Of a stretch of DNA of 64,000 bases, positions 16,583 to 26,900 are shown one piece after another; position 1 is the stretch's first letter, and each line of letters begins with the position of its first letter. The position numbers were made by a program, and so were the translations under genes. Source of the DNA: Chryseobacterium sp. MEBOG06 (GTDB taxonomy: Bacteria > Bacteroidota > Bacteroidia > Flavobacteriales > Weeksellaceae); contig NZ_CP084580.1 in the NCBI RefSeq assembly GCF_021869765.1, forward strand, positions 4,092,001 to 4,156,000, read 5' to 3'. The notes below the pieces were generated by a model. That model saw only the letters and a list, made by a program, of their open reading frames with translations, did not search any database and had not been told where the DNA came from.

Positions 16583-18034
16583 ATGCACAAAATCTTATTT
16601 CGTTTTGGGGTAGACTTTTCAGGAAAAGTTTACGCCCGCCGCTTCAATGGTACGGATTATAAAGAGAAGGATTTAGCCAATGCTTCCCCTATTCCCGGAA
16701 ATGCTCCCGTTATAGCTCCCGGGAAAAATTTTTCGCCCGTCAAGCCTTTGCGTTTCGGAATTCTCGCTGCCAGCCTGTCGGTCCTGTCGGTAAGTGTTGG
16801 ATGCAGAAGCCGGGATACCGTGACTGTCAACACGCTTGACCCGGCACTGATGGCCACTGCCAAGGGTGAAGTGGTCTACTGTCCACTCCCCCTGCTGGCC
16901 TCTGTAATCGAACAGATGGATCAGCCTCTGATTGATGCGTTCAATGCACAAAACAATGGCGTCCACATTACTGTCAAACCTTTTTCCTACACGGGAGATA
17001 TGGATGATGCCTACGACAAAAGCCTGGATGCCAAAGATTGTTCCTGTGATATTATTACTCCTTTTTATGCCATCTATAAATTATCCGGAAAAGAACAGAT
17101 TCTTGATTTTTCCCCTTATGTAGCAACCAGAAACGGTGAATTTTTCAGTTCTATTATTAATTCTGTTTCTCTGAATAAAAAGGTACTGGCTATCCCGATC
17201 AGAGCAGATGCCATGATGTTCTATTACCGTCCTGCTATTTTTGAAAACACGGGTCAATTTTCAACATGGCAGAATCTTTATACTAACGCTGCTTCTCATT
17301 CAAATTTTGTTTATAATGCAGGAGGTGTGGGGCTAACGGCCAATGTGATCAGTCTTCTGTATCAGGCTGGAGGAGAACTCATCAGTGCGGATGGGAAAAC
17401 CTCAAAATTCCAGTCTCCTCAGGCTCATGCGGTCCTCAATTTCCTGGTAAGTGGTGTTCAGAGCCAGGTGATTCCTTCTCAGGCTCTGACGTTTACAAAC
17501 AACGTCGGTGCTTCCCGTTTTTTTGCTAAAACCCCATCAATAGGCGGACTTACCGATTGGTCGGCCTCCAAATTCCGTATCGATACAGAAGTCCCTTCCA
17601 CTCAGAACAGCTACAAGATTGTCCCATTACCTGCATGGGCTGGAAGAGAAGGTCAGGATCCAACAGGTTTGATCGGTTCTAATTTTCTGTCGATCAATGC
17701 TTATTCGAAAAATCCCAATGCTGCCTTAAAGGTAATCGACTACCTTAGCAGTGCTGCTGCAGCACGCCATCGGGCACTGTCAGCCGGAACCGGACCCGCC
17801 ATCAAAAGTGTGTACGATGATCCGGCAGTTCGTACAAAAATCCCTTATCTCGATATTCTATACAACTCGCTGCTTCATGGCAGAGCCAGGCCTAACACTT
17901 CTGCTTATACAGAAATAGATACGGTTATTTCAACATATGCAGCACAGGCCCTGGCAGGGACTCTTACCGTAGATCAGGCTGTTGACCAAATTGATAAAGG
18001 GATCACCAAGGCAATTCAAAAATATAATCATTAA
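16583..18034 (+). CDS. Orphan extracellular solute-binding lipoprotein (family 1 type)
   Basis: A 483-residue periplasmic-binding-protein-like product that would capture a sugar or similar solute outside the cytoplasmic membrane. The start at 16583 (MHKILFRFGVDFSG) is preferred; a start at 16541 would add 14 residues and overlap the repeat. An unusual charged stretch of about 55 residues precedes the hydrophobic segment LRFGILAASLSVLSVSVGC, whose last residues look like a lipobox. Typical binding-protein stretches follow: DIITPFYAIYKLSG, AIPIRADAMMFYYRP and NPNAALKVIDYLSSA. No permease or ATPase is nearby. Its 5' third is clearly richer in G+C than the surroundings, hinting at transfer. It is the only plus-strand gene in this island. 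Confidence 0.8.
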   Translation: MHKILFRFGVDFSGKVYARRFNGTDYKEKDLANASPIPGNAPVIAPGKNFSPVKPLRFGILAASLSVLSVSVGCRSRDTVTVNTLDPALMATAKGEVVYCPLPLLASVIEQMDQPLIDAFNAQNNGVHITVKPFSYTGDMDDAYDKSLDAKDCSCDIITPFYAIYKLSGKEQILDFSPYVATRNGEFFSSIINSVSLNKKVLAIPIRADAMMFYYRPAIFENTGQFSTWQNLYTNAASHSNFVYNAGGVGLTANVISLLYQAGGELISADGKTSKFQSPQAHAVLNFLVSGVQSQVIPSQALTFTNNVGASRFFAKTPSIGGLTDWSASKFRIDTEVPSTQNSYKIVPLPAWAGREGQDPTGLIGSNFLSINAYSKNPNAALKVIDYLSSAAAARHRALSAGTGPAIKSVYDDPAVRTKIPYLDILYNSLLHGRARPNTSAYTEIDTVISTYAAQALAGTLTVDQAVDQIDKGITKAIQKYNH

Positions 18035-18097
18035 CCTGAATTCGGGTGAAGAAAATTAATAGTATGCAAGCGAAAGCAGGAGATTAGAAACTATTGT

Positions 18098-18132
18098 TAT
18101 CGTTGTCTGGGCTTAAAATCCTGACAACGATA
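18098..18132 (+). terminator. Possible terminator after the solute-binding gene
   Basis: Perfect 10-bp stem TATCGTTGTC / GACAACGATA with a 15-nt loop, 63 nt after the stop codon. It is followed by an AT-rich run rather than a clean T tract, so termination is likely but unproven. Confidence 0.5.
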
Positions 18133-18142
18133 TTTAATAAAA

Positions 18143-18174
18143 AGCCTCTCCCTATCCGCGAATGATAACAGCTT
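18143..18174 (-). repeat. Degenerate sixth copy of the island palindrome
   Basis: AGCCTCTCCCTATCCG joined to CGAATGATAACAGCTT: one half still resembles the module palindrome. On the minus strand neither the TTG nor the TAnnTTTG box survives at the expected spacing, and no minus-strand gene follows. It appears to be a relic. Confidence 0.5.
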
Positions 18175-18221
18175 CCATACAAATCAGGATTACCTATAAT
18201 TTTTATCAAAAGTATCCTCAA

Positions 18222-18258
18222 AATTAATGACCGTAAGAATATCTTACGGTCATTAATT
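18222..18258 (-). terminator. Terminator of giant repeat protein operon 2
   Basis: Perfect 17-bp inverted repeat beginning AATTAATGACCGTAAGA with a 3-nt loop, 40 nt past the stop codon of giant protein 2. On the minus strand the stem ends in ATTAATTTT. Confidence 0.75.
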
Positions 18259-18297
18259 ATTCAATAGGATCCGGATGAGATCCATATTATTTTGTTT

Positions 18298-21200
18298 CTA
18301 ATAATTCCTTATCGGTAGTCCCGGGTTGATCATACTCGGAATACAACTTCCTACGGTAACACTTTCTTCCAGTGAACAGCTTTCGCCTGGCCCTGCTGTA
18401 GAATAGATCACCTTAAGATGATAGGTTCCCAGCCCGTAAGGTCTCATATCCAGCGAATCTTCTGTAGAAATAACGCCGGTATGGGCCGGATCGTTCAGTT
18501 TGGTCCATTCATACTGTACGGTAGGATTTCCAAAAAAACCTGCCGAACTTAAGGTATACGAAGCGGGATCTGTATTGTTAAATCGGGTACAGCTCCAGTC
18601 CTGGCCTGCAAACCCCGAAAAGAGTCCGGGATCGTATGGAGCAAAACTCATATTGGTATTATTTCCTCCATCACTGGACTTGGCTCCGAAATGCAATGGT
18701 ATTCCTGAAGCATCAATATCCTTTATATTGGCAAAATCAAAACTTGAAGCTCCTGCCTCCACATTCAGCAATGCTTTGGTCCCTGGTACTGAACTTACCA
18801 TCTCCAGTTTGTAGCATGCACTTCCGTTGGCATACAACTGTTCCGTCACTTTTTGGGTTTTACCTGCCTGTAAGGTATACTTTTTAGCTCCGGTTAAAAT
18901 CAGTTCTTTAAACTGATTGTCCCCGTTTATGATGGTGTTTCCTTTCAGAGTCATGGTATTGTACCCTACAGTTCCGGTACCATCATCGCCAAGGGCTGCA
19001 CTCCCATTATTTTCGAAGGTCACATTGTGATACTGCTGTCCTGCGTAAGGCAAAAGTTGGCAGCTTCCATTCCCGGTAAAACGGATATGGGAAGTACCTG
19101 CATTTAATGTTAATAATGTTGATGTTGCAGAAAAAACACCGCTGTTGATTGACGTTACGGTAAATTCAGAACTTCCCAAATTAAGTGTTCTGGGCTTGGA
19201 TCCGGAATTCGCATTATATCCTCCTACCAGTACTTTATGGTTATTTGTTGTAAATACTCCGGCATTATGCCATAGAGTTCCGAAAGTCAGTGCATAGTCA
19301 TCCACTAAGCTTATTGAAGCTTCTTCCTCAAAATACACATCATCAACACGTATTGAAACTCCGTTACTGATGATCGTTTTAGGAGTATTGGTATTACGAT
19401 AATACATGTACACACTCCATACTTCCATACCGGTCTGCCATTCGGAAGATCCATAGATGTTAATCGGGTTAAGCGTACTTGCACTTTTGAAAACAGGAGG
19501 TACTGTACTTCCCGCAAAGGTAATATTCCTCATATTGGCAGGTGCATTCACCGTAATGGTCTTACTGGCTGAAGTAAAGCCTGATCCTGTATTAAAGAAA
19601 ACATCATCTTTAGGTCCCGGGACACAGTATCCACCTGTTCCTCCGCTTGTGGCAGACCAATGCGTTCTGTCATTCCAGTTACCGCTTCCTCCGACCCAGT
19701 ATAAAGTCTTTCCCGGTGAAGCAGGAAAGGTCCAGCCTGTATTGTTTCCATTATCTGCGGACTCCAGGGCAATGAATTGTGCCCCCCCAGAAGCCTGAAT
19801 ATCTTTAAGCATGACCCCTGAAACATCAATCGTTACTCCGGGCGCTGCGATAAGTTTTGCCTGGATTCCGGCGGTGGATGAGCTAATGCTCATACGTTCA
19901 CCACAGTCAGGAATATGGGCAGACAGTTTGGTGGTTACTGTTTGCGCAGCACTACCATCTAAAGTATAAGTCTTTCCCTCTGCCAGAACCAGTTCACCAA
20001 TCTCATTGTCTTTGATCAGCTTTCCGTTGCCTTTCATGGTGATCCGGTTGTAATAGACCTTGCCTGTCTGATCATACCCCAGGTTACCTTCCAGTCCCGG
20101 CTTTTCGAAACTTATATAATGATAATGCTGGCCGGCATACGGTTTGACGCTGGGATATCCTGTAACACCGGTAAAGTGAATATGAGACGTTCCGGCATTA
20201 ATAGTAAGCACAGGAGAGTCGGCAGAAAAATTCCCATCGTACATAGGACCTGTTATATAAAAATCTGAACTGCCTATATTCAATGTTCTGGGATTGCCCC
20301 CGATATCCCCGAAGTAGCTCATTGCCGTTACGTTATGGTTGTTGGTATTAAAGGTACCCGCCGAATGGGTTATTTTACCGGAAACAGAAAAGTTATCCAG
20401 CAGACTCATTGAGGTTACTTCTTCAAAATAAACATTATCTGTACCTATGGAAACACCATTACTGGTGATCGTTTTGGGGCTGTTGCTGTTCCGGTAATAG
20501 ATATACACACTGCTCATCTCCATACCTGCCTGCCAAACGGAAGATCCATAGATATTAATCGGGTTAGCAGTACTTACACTTTTAAAAATCGGAGCTACTG
20601 CACTTCCTGAGAAAGTGATATCTCGCATATTCGCCGGAACGTTGACGGTAACCGTTTTACCGGCCGCAGTAAAGCCGGAATTCACATCAAAAAAGACATC
20701 GTCTTTAGGACCGGGAACACAAGCTCCTCCGGATCCGGAAGAACTCAGAGACCAATGGGTGACGTCATTCCAATTTCCACTCCCCCCTACCCAGTATAAG
20801 GTCTTGGCAGCAGAAGCAGGAAATATCCAGCCTGTATTATTTCCATTATCCACAGATTGTACAGCGGTAAATACAGCGCCTCCTGAAGCATTGATATCTT
20901 TGATCACCGCTCCGGAAACATCGATCACCGTTCCTGAAGCAGCCTCCAGCTTTGCCTGAGTTCCGGCTGATGAAGAAGCAATCGTAATCTGTCCGCCACA
21001 GGTGGAAGGGTGGGCTGAAAAACGGGTGGCCACCATTTGTGTTTTGCCTGCTTCCAGACTGTAGGTTTTGTCTTCAGCAAACAAGAGCTCTCTAAACTCA
21101 TTATCACTTACCAGTATCCCATCATCTTTAAATTCTACACGGTTATAATACACTTTTCCGGTCGGATTAAAATATCCAAGAGTAGCAGTTCCGTTATTTT

Positions 21201-23073
21201 CAAAAGTCACATTATAATAATGCTGACCTGCGTATGGCAAGAGCTTACAATTTCCATTCCCGGTAAAACGGATATGGGAAGTACCTGCATTTAATGTTAA
21301 TAATGTTGATGTTGCAGAAAAAATACCGCTGTTGATTGACGTTACGGTAAATTCAGAACTTCCCAAATTAAGTGTTCTGGGCTTGGATCCGGAATTCGCA
21401 TTATATCCTCCTACCAGTACTTTATGGTTATTTGTTGTAAATACTCCGGCATTATGCCATAGAGTTCCGAAAGTCAGTGCATAGTCATCCACTAAGCTTA
21501 TTGAAGCTTCTTCCTCAAAATACACATCATCAACACGTATTGAAACTCCGTTACTGATGATCGTTTTAGGAGTATTGGTATTACGATAATACATGTACAC
21601 ACTCCATACTTCCATACCGGTCTGCCATTCGGAAGATCCATAGATGTTAATCGGGTTAAGCGTACTTGCACTTTTGAAAACAGGAGGTACTGTACTTCCC
21701 GCAAAGGTAATATTCCTCATATTGGCAGGTGCATTCACCGTAATGGTCTTACTGGCTGAAGTAAAGCCTGATCCTGTATTAAAGAAAACATCATCTTTAG
21801 GTCCCGGGACACAGTATCCACCTGTTCCTCCGCTTGTGGCAGACCAATGCGTTCTGTCATTCCAGTTACCGCTTCCTCCGACCCAGTATAAAGTCTTTCC
21901 CGGTGAAGCAGGAAAGGTCCAGCCTGTATTGTTTCCATTATCTGCGGACTCCAGGGCAATGAATTGTGCCCCCCCAGAAGCCTGAATATCTTTAAGCATG
22001 ACCCCTGAAACATCAATCGTTACTCCGGGCGCTGCGATAAGTTTTGCCTGGATTCCGGCGGTGGATGAGCTAATGCTCATACGTTCACCACAGTCAGGAA
22101 TATGGGCAGACAGTTTGGTGGTTACTGTTTGCGCAGCACTACCATCTAAAGTATAAGTCTTTCCCTCTGCCAGAACCAGTTCACCAATCTCATTGTCTTT
22201 GATCAGCTTTCCGTTGCCTTTCATGGTGATCCGGTTGTAATAGACCTTGCCTGTCTGATCATACCCCAGGTTACCTTCCAGTCCCGGCTTTTCGAAACTT
22301 ATATAATGATAATGCTGGCCGGCATACGGTTTGACGCTGGGATATCCTGTAACACCGGTAAAGTGAATATGAGACGTTCCGGCATTAATAGTAAGCACAG
22401 GAGAGTCGGCAGAAAAATTCCCATCGTACATAGGACCTGTTATATAAAAATCTGAACTGCCTATATTCAATGTTCTGGGATTGCCCCCGATATCCCCGAA
22501 GTAGCTCATTGCCGTTACGTTATGGTTGTTGGTATTAAAGGTACCCGCCGAATGGGTTATTTTACCGGAAACTGAAAAATCATCCAGCAGACTCATTGAG
22601 GTTACTTCTTCAAAATAAACATTATCTGTACCTATGGAAACACCATTACTGGTGATCGTTTTGGGGCTGTTGCTGTTCCGGTAATAGATATACACACTGC
22701 TTATCTCCATACCTGCCTGCCAAACGGAAGATCCATAGATATTAATCGGGTTAGCAGTACTTACACTTTTAAAAATCGGAGCTACTGCACTTCCTGAGAA
22801 AGTGATATCTCGCATATTCGCCGGAACGTTGACGGTAACCGTTTTACTGGCCGCAGTAAAGCCGGAATTCACATCAAAAAAGACATCGTCCGTCTGTCCG
22901 GGTACAACCAAAGGGATTCCTGAACCTCCTGAAGAAGTACGCCAGTGGCTGATATCACTCCAGTTTCCGCTTCCCCCTACCCAATAATAATTGGCAGCAA
23001 ATCCCTTCATCGAAAATAAAAAGAAGAAGAGGAATAGCAGGTATTTAAAATTTTGTTTTTGTTTTATCATCAT
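18298..23073 (-). CDS. Giant secreted repeat protein 2 (four YWVGGSGNW units, recent internal duplication)
   Basis: A 1591-residue exported paralogue of giant proteins 1 and 3. A signal peptide (to about 27, KGFAA) precedes four units starting near residues 29, 395, 759 and 1124, each opening with YWVGGSGNWND or a close variant. Units 1 and 3, and most of 2 and 4, are almost identical. At DNA level 21252-22890 and 19065-20703 match over about 1.64 kb with only a few substitutions, offset by 2187 nt, exactly 729 codons. The PKD/Ig-like end (from about 1490) finishes with SMINPGLPIRNY. It follows its small exported partner by 42 nt. Predicted surface adhesin or matrix protein; the role is unknown. 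Confidence 0.9.
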   Translation of the reverse strand: MMIKQKQNFKYLLFLFFFLFSMKGFAANYYWVGGSGNWSDISHWRTSSGGSGIPLVVPGQTDDVFFDVNSGFTAASKTVTVNVPANMRDITFSGSAVAPIFKSVSTANPINIYGSSVWQAGMEISSVYIYYRNSNSPKTITSNGVSIGTDNVYFEEVTSMSLLDDFSVSGKITHSAGTFNTNNHNVTAMSYFGDIGGNPRTLNIGSSDFYITGPMYDGNFSADSPVLTINAGTSHIHFTGVTGYPSVKPYAGQHYHYISFEKPGLEGNLGYDQTGKVYYNRITMKGNGKLIKDNEIGELVLAEGKTYTLDGSAAQTVTTKLSAHIPDCGERMSISSSTAGIQAKLIAAPGVTIDVSGVMLKDIQASGGAQFIALESADNGNNTGWTFPASPGKTLYWVGGSGNWNDRTHWSATSGGTGGYCVPGPKDDVFFNTGSGFTSASKTITVNAPANMRNITFAGSTVPPVFKSASTLNPINIYGSSEWQTGMEVWSVYMYYRNTNTPKTIISNGVSIRVDDVYFEEEASISLVDDYALTFGTLWHNAGVFTTNNHKVLVGGYNANSGSKPRTLNLGSSEFTVTSINSGIFSATSTLLTLNAGTSHIRFTGNGNCKLLPYAGQHYYNVTFENNGTATLGYFNPTGKVYYNRVEFKDDGILVSDNEFRELLFAEDKTYSLEAGKTQMVATRFSAHPSTCGGQITIASSSAGTQAKLEAASGTVIDVSGAVIKDINASGGAVFTAVQSVDNGNNTGWIFPASAAKTLYWVGGSGNWNDVTHWSLSSSGSGGACVPGPKDDVFFDVNSGFTAAGKTVTVNVPANMRDITFSGSAVAPIFKSVSTANPINIYGSSVWQAGMEMSSVYIYYRNSNSPKTITSNGVSIGTDNVYFEEVTSMSLLDNFSVSGKITHSAGTFNTNNHNVTAMSYFGDIGGNPRTLNIGSSDFYITGPMYDGNFSADSPVLTINAGTSHIHFTGVTGYPSVKPYAGQHYHYISFEKPGLEGNLGYDQTGKVYYNRITMKGNGKLIKDNEIGELVLAEGKTYTLDGSAAQTVTTKLSAHIPDCGERMSISSSTAGIQAKLIAAPGVTIDVSGVMLKDIQASGGAQFIALESADNGNNTGWTFPASPGKTLYWVGGSGNWNDRTHWSATSGGTGGYCVPGPKDDVFFNTGSGFTSASKTITVNAPANMRNITFAGSTVPPVFKSASTLNPINIYGSSEWQTGMEVWSVYMYYRNTNTPKTIISNGVSIRVDDVYFEEEASISLVDDYALTFGTLWHNAGVFTTNNHKVLVGGYNANSGSKPRTLNLGSSEFTVTSINSGVFSATSTLLTLNAGTSHIRFTGNGSCQLLPYAGQQYHNVTFENNGSAALGDDGTGTVGYNTMTLKGNTIINGDNQFKELILTGAKKYTLQAGKTQKVTEQLYANGSACYKLEMVSSVPGTKALLNVEAGASSFDFANIKDIDASGIPLHFGAKSSDGGNNTNMSFAPYDPGLFSGFAGQDWSCTRFNNTDPASYTLSSAGFFGNPTVQYEWTKLNDPAHTGVISTEDSLDMRPYGLGTYHLKVIYSTAGPGESCSLEESVTVGSCIPSMINPGLPIRNY
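19065..20703. repeat. 1.64-kb direct repeat inside giant gene 2, distal copy
   Basis: Nearly identical to 21252-22890 with a constant offset of 2187 nt. Differences seen by eye are a handful of single bases, for example AAAACACCG versus AAAATACCG and ACAGAAAAGTT versus ACTGAAAAATC. It covers most of units 3 and 4 of the protein. Confidence 0.9.
21252..22890. repeat. 1.64-kb direct repeat inside giant gene 2, proximal copy
   Basis: Partner of 19065-20703, covering most of units 1 and 2. Because the period is a multiple of three, recombination between the copies would remove or add 729 codons without breaking the frame. Confidence 0.9.
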
Positions 23074-23115
23074 GAAAATCCATTAATTAAAGTTAATATG
23101 CTTGTTAACAGATTA

Positions 23116-23739
23116 TTACTTGACCACAAAAACGACATTCATGTAGGTAGGTTTGCTTGTATCCGCTGTACTTAGAACGCTGTAAGTTAATTTGCCTGCA
23201 GCATCAATTGCCACGTTCTCAAAAATGGAAGTATCATACCAGGTGACATAGTATTCCAATGCATTGGCTGCATAAACAGGAATACTGCCTGATGCACCGG
23301 TACTGCTAGCCATAGGGGTAGAAAACTGTCCCGTATAATTGGTATACAAATCTATCGTTTCTGTCGTTCCTGAAGAAACCGCAGTATTGATAGGAATGGA
23401 AGGGGAATAAAAGAACTTAGGAGCATTAACGAGTACCGGTTCCCATTTATCGGTAGCATCTTTCCAGTACCAATATCCTGGTCCTGTAACATCTTTAACA
23501 GAAGCAGTAGATGCCGAGGTACTGTAGACTAAGGTTCCGGATTTAAGTCCGGTAGTATCGATGGATTCGATATCATTTCCTGAGAGTTGAGGGAAAGCAA
23601 TCCCTGCTTTGGTTCCGGACGTGTATCCGGCAGGCAGAGCAACATCTAAAGTAGCTTTCGGACTTGTGGTATTTACACCGACCTGCGCAAATCCAAGACT
23701 GGAGATCAGTAAAAAAAAGAGTACATTTTTTCTTTTCAT
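23116..23739 (-). CDS. Small exported partner protein 2
   Basis: A 207-residue secreted paralogue of the protein at 13295-13909. The signal peptide ends at about LGFAQ and the mature part starts VGVNTTSPKATLDV. The segments AGIAFPQLSGNDIES, GYWYWKDATDKWEPVLVNAP and ADTSKPTYMNVVFVVK are nearly the same as in partner 1. It is the first gene of a two-gene unit; giant protein 2 begins 42 nt after its stop. The start is 88 nt from the module -7 box. The repeated small-plus-giant gene order suggests a functional pair, for instance an export or assembly partner. That is inference. Confidence 0.9.
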   Translation of the reverse strand: MKRKNVLFFLLISSLGFAQVGVNTTSPKATLDVALPAGYTSGTKAGIAFPQLSGNDIESIDTTGLKSGTLVYSTSASTASVKDVTGPGYWYWKDATDKWEPVLVNAPKFFYSPSIPINTAVSSGTTETIDLYTNYTGQFSTPMASSTGASGSIPVYAANALEYYVTWYDTSIFENVAIDAAGKLTYSVLSTADTSKPTYMNVVFVVK

Positions 23740-23826
23740 TATTCTTTGTTTTTTTTAATAATATAAGATCAGGATTATTGCTCAATCATTTCTTTCTAAA
23801 TCATTGAACCTGGATCATATTGACCG

Positions 23827-23895
23827 CAAACATATAGGGATACAAAGCATTGTACAAGAAAATGGCTGTTATTATTCGCGAATAGTAACAGCCAT
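23827..23895 (-). promoter_or_regulatory. Operator-promoter module 4 (partner 2 and giant protein 2); also possible terminator
   Basis: 34-bp inverted repeat at 23862-23895 (half-site ATGGCTGTTATTATTCG), then on the minus strand 5 nt, CTTG, exactly 20 nt and TATGTTTG (23827-23834), a perfect TAnnTTTG. It also begins 47 nt past the stop of giant gene 3 and is followed by TTTT, so it may terminate that gene as well. Confidence 0.75.
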
Positions 23896-23942
23896 TTTTT
23901 CTTAACTTACTCTAAGACAATTGCTTAAAAAAAACACCATTT

Positions 23943-26900
23943 TTAATAATTTCTTAAGGGTAATCCGGGATTGATCATGCTTGGTATGCATTTTTTGACA
24001 GTAATACTCTCCTCAACCACACAGTAATCACCTGATCCTGCGGTAGAATAGGTAACTTTAATATGATAAACCCCGTAACCGAAAGGCCTCATATCCAAAG
24101 AATCTTTGGTAGAGATGATCCCAGTATGTGCCGGATCATCAATCTTCGTCCACTCATAAACAGTTGAAGGATTTCCATAAAACCCTGCTGAACTTAATGT
24201 ATAGGAAGAGGGATTACTGTTGTTGAATCCGGCACAGCTCCAGTTCTGTCCTGCAAACCCTGAAAAAGAACCCGGGCTATATGGGTCGAAAATAATATTA
24301 TTATTATTTCCTGTATTCGAAGATTTACTTCCAAAATGTAACGGTTCTCCGGAAGCATTGATATCTTTTACATTCGCAAAGTCAAAATTTGCAGATGGTG
24401 TCTGTACGTTTAAATTTGCCTGTGTTCCACCTGTGGAACTTTTTAAAAATAGTATAAAACAAGAATTTCCACTGGCATACAGATGATCGGTAACAGCCTG
24501 TGTCTTTCCAGATTCCAAGGCATACGTTCTTCCAGCCATTAAAATCAACTCTTTGATCTCATTGTCCATCATTAATTTTCCATCGCCTTTAAACTCTACG
24601 TGATTATAATATACTTTGTCGGATTGCTCTTTTCCCAATTGACCGGACGTACTACTTTCTTCAAAGCTCACATTATTGAATGTCTGCCCTGTATAAGGAT
24701 CTACCAAGCTATTTCCTCCTGTAAAATGTAGAGAAGATGTACCTGCATTTAGTATAAGCCCAGAAGCATTTGATGAAAAAGCCCCATTATCACCGCTAAT
24801 ATAAAGTTCTGAGCTTCCCAGATTAGCTATTTTGGGTCTTGCTTTAAAATAATTCGCAAAATATCCGGCCCCAAGAGTTACGGTGTGGTCATTTGTATTC
24901 CATGTTCCGACATGATGCCTAATTTTGCCCAGAGCTGAGAAATCATCCAGTAAGCTTACAGAACTTTCTTCATCAAAATATACATCCCCCATGACTGAAG
25001 CTCCATTACTTTTTATAGTTTTCGGTGTACTGGTATTGCGGTAATATACTGAGCCAATGCCTACTGTCATTCCGGACTGCCATTCAGATGATCCGTAAAT
25101 ATTAAGTTCTTTGCCATTGCCACTCAAGGTTGGTACAACAGTACTTCCTGAAAAGATTATGTTTTGACAATTGGCTGTTACATTCAGAGTAACGGTCTTA
25201 CTTGAACCACTAAAACCTGAATCAGCATCAAAAAATACATTATCAAAAGGCCCGGGTATACAAAATCCCCCCAATCCGCCACTTGCAGGTGACCAATGTG
25301 CCTTATCATTCCAGCTGCCACTTCCACCTACCCAATACAGATTCTGAACAGCAGAAGTTGAAAAATTCCAGCCTGTGTTGTTACCTCCGTCGGCAGAACC
25401 GGATGTAGTAAATACAGCTCCTCCTGATGCATCTATATCTCTGATGATTACTCTTGAAATATCCATAGCTACGCCATGCGCTGCAACGAGTCTTGCCTGG
25501 GTACCGGATGTTGAGGAATTGATCATGATCCAATCCCCGCAATCAGAAGCGTGAGCTACCAATGAAGAAGTGATGGTCTGAGTGGAGGTATCCTGCAAAC
25601 TGTATGTTTTTCCTTCTGCAAAAATCAGATCACTGATTTGACTGTCGCCAATAAAACTTCCATCGCCCCTGAATTCTACACGGTTATAATATGCCTTAGC
25701 CGTTTGATACTGCCCCAGCATTCCGGTAGTTCCTGCTTCAAAGGTTACATTATAAAAAGTCTGGTCCTTATAGGGACTCATTACAGGTGTTGTCCCTAAA
25801 AAATGAATATGAGAGGTCCCGGCATTCACTGTAATGGCGGTCGAGCTGTTTGTAGAAAAACTACCTCCACTGCTTCTTGAAATATAGAAGTCTGAACTTC
25901 CCATATTAAGAACTCTCAATCTTGTTCCGGAATCTCCGTAATAGCTTCCAAGTGTAAGCTTATAGTTATTGGTATTAAGTGTTCCTGCATTATGAAATAA
26001 GGCACCTGCTACCGTTAAGTTGTCCAAAAGGCTTATAGAATTTTCTTCATCAAAGAATACGTTATCACCCACCATAGACACTCCATTGGCTTTCACAGTC
26101 TTATTCTCTCTGCTATTTCTGTAATATACAGACATGATGCCCACAGACATTCCCATCTGCCATTCTGAAGATCCGTAAATATTGAGTTCTTTACCGGACC
26201 CTCTTAAGGCAGGTGCAACAGCACTTCCGGAAAAAGTGATATCATGACAGTTGGCCGTCACATTAATGGTTACCATTTTAGAAGCAGAAGTAAACCCCGA
26301 CTGGCTGTCAAAAAAAACATTGTCGGTAGGTCCAGGCATACAGTATCCGCCGGGTCCGCCACTGGTCTGGGACCAGTGTCCTTTATCATCCCAGTTACCG
26401 CTACCGCCTACCCAGTATAAATTCTGGCTGGCTGAAACCGGAAAGTTCCATCCTGTGTTGTTACCGCTGTCAACTGATTTTACGGCTGTAAATGCGGCAC
26501 CCCCCGAGGCATCAATGTCTCTGATAATAACTCCCGAAACATCAATATCGACTCCGGCGTCAGCCACGATACCAGCCTGCGTTCCGGACAGTGAGGAATT
26601 GATCATAATCCAGGCACCGCAATCCGGTGTATGAGCTTTCAGCGAAGAGGTAATGGTTTGTGTCGCATTATTCTGCAGACTGTATGTTTTACCTTTTGAA
26701 AGGATCAGTTCTTTGATCTCATTATCTCTGGTAAGCTTTCCGTCACCTTTAAACTCCACCCGGTTATAATATACTTTATCCGTCTGGCTGAGTCCCAAAC
26801 TGGATTTGAGTCCGCTGTTTTCAAAGGTTACATTATAGAATATCTGTCCTTCATAAGGATCTAATGTTGTATTATTTCCGGAAAGAATGATTCCGGAAGT

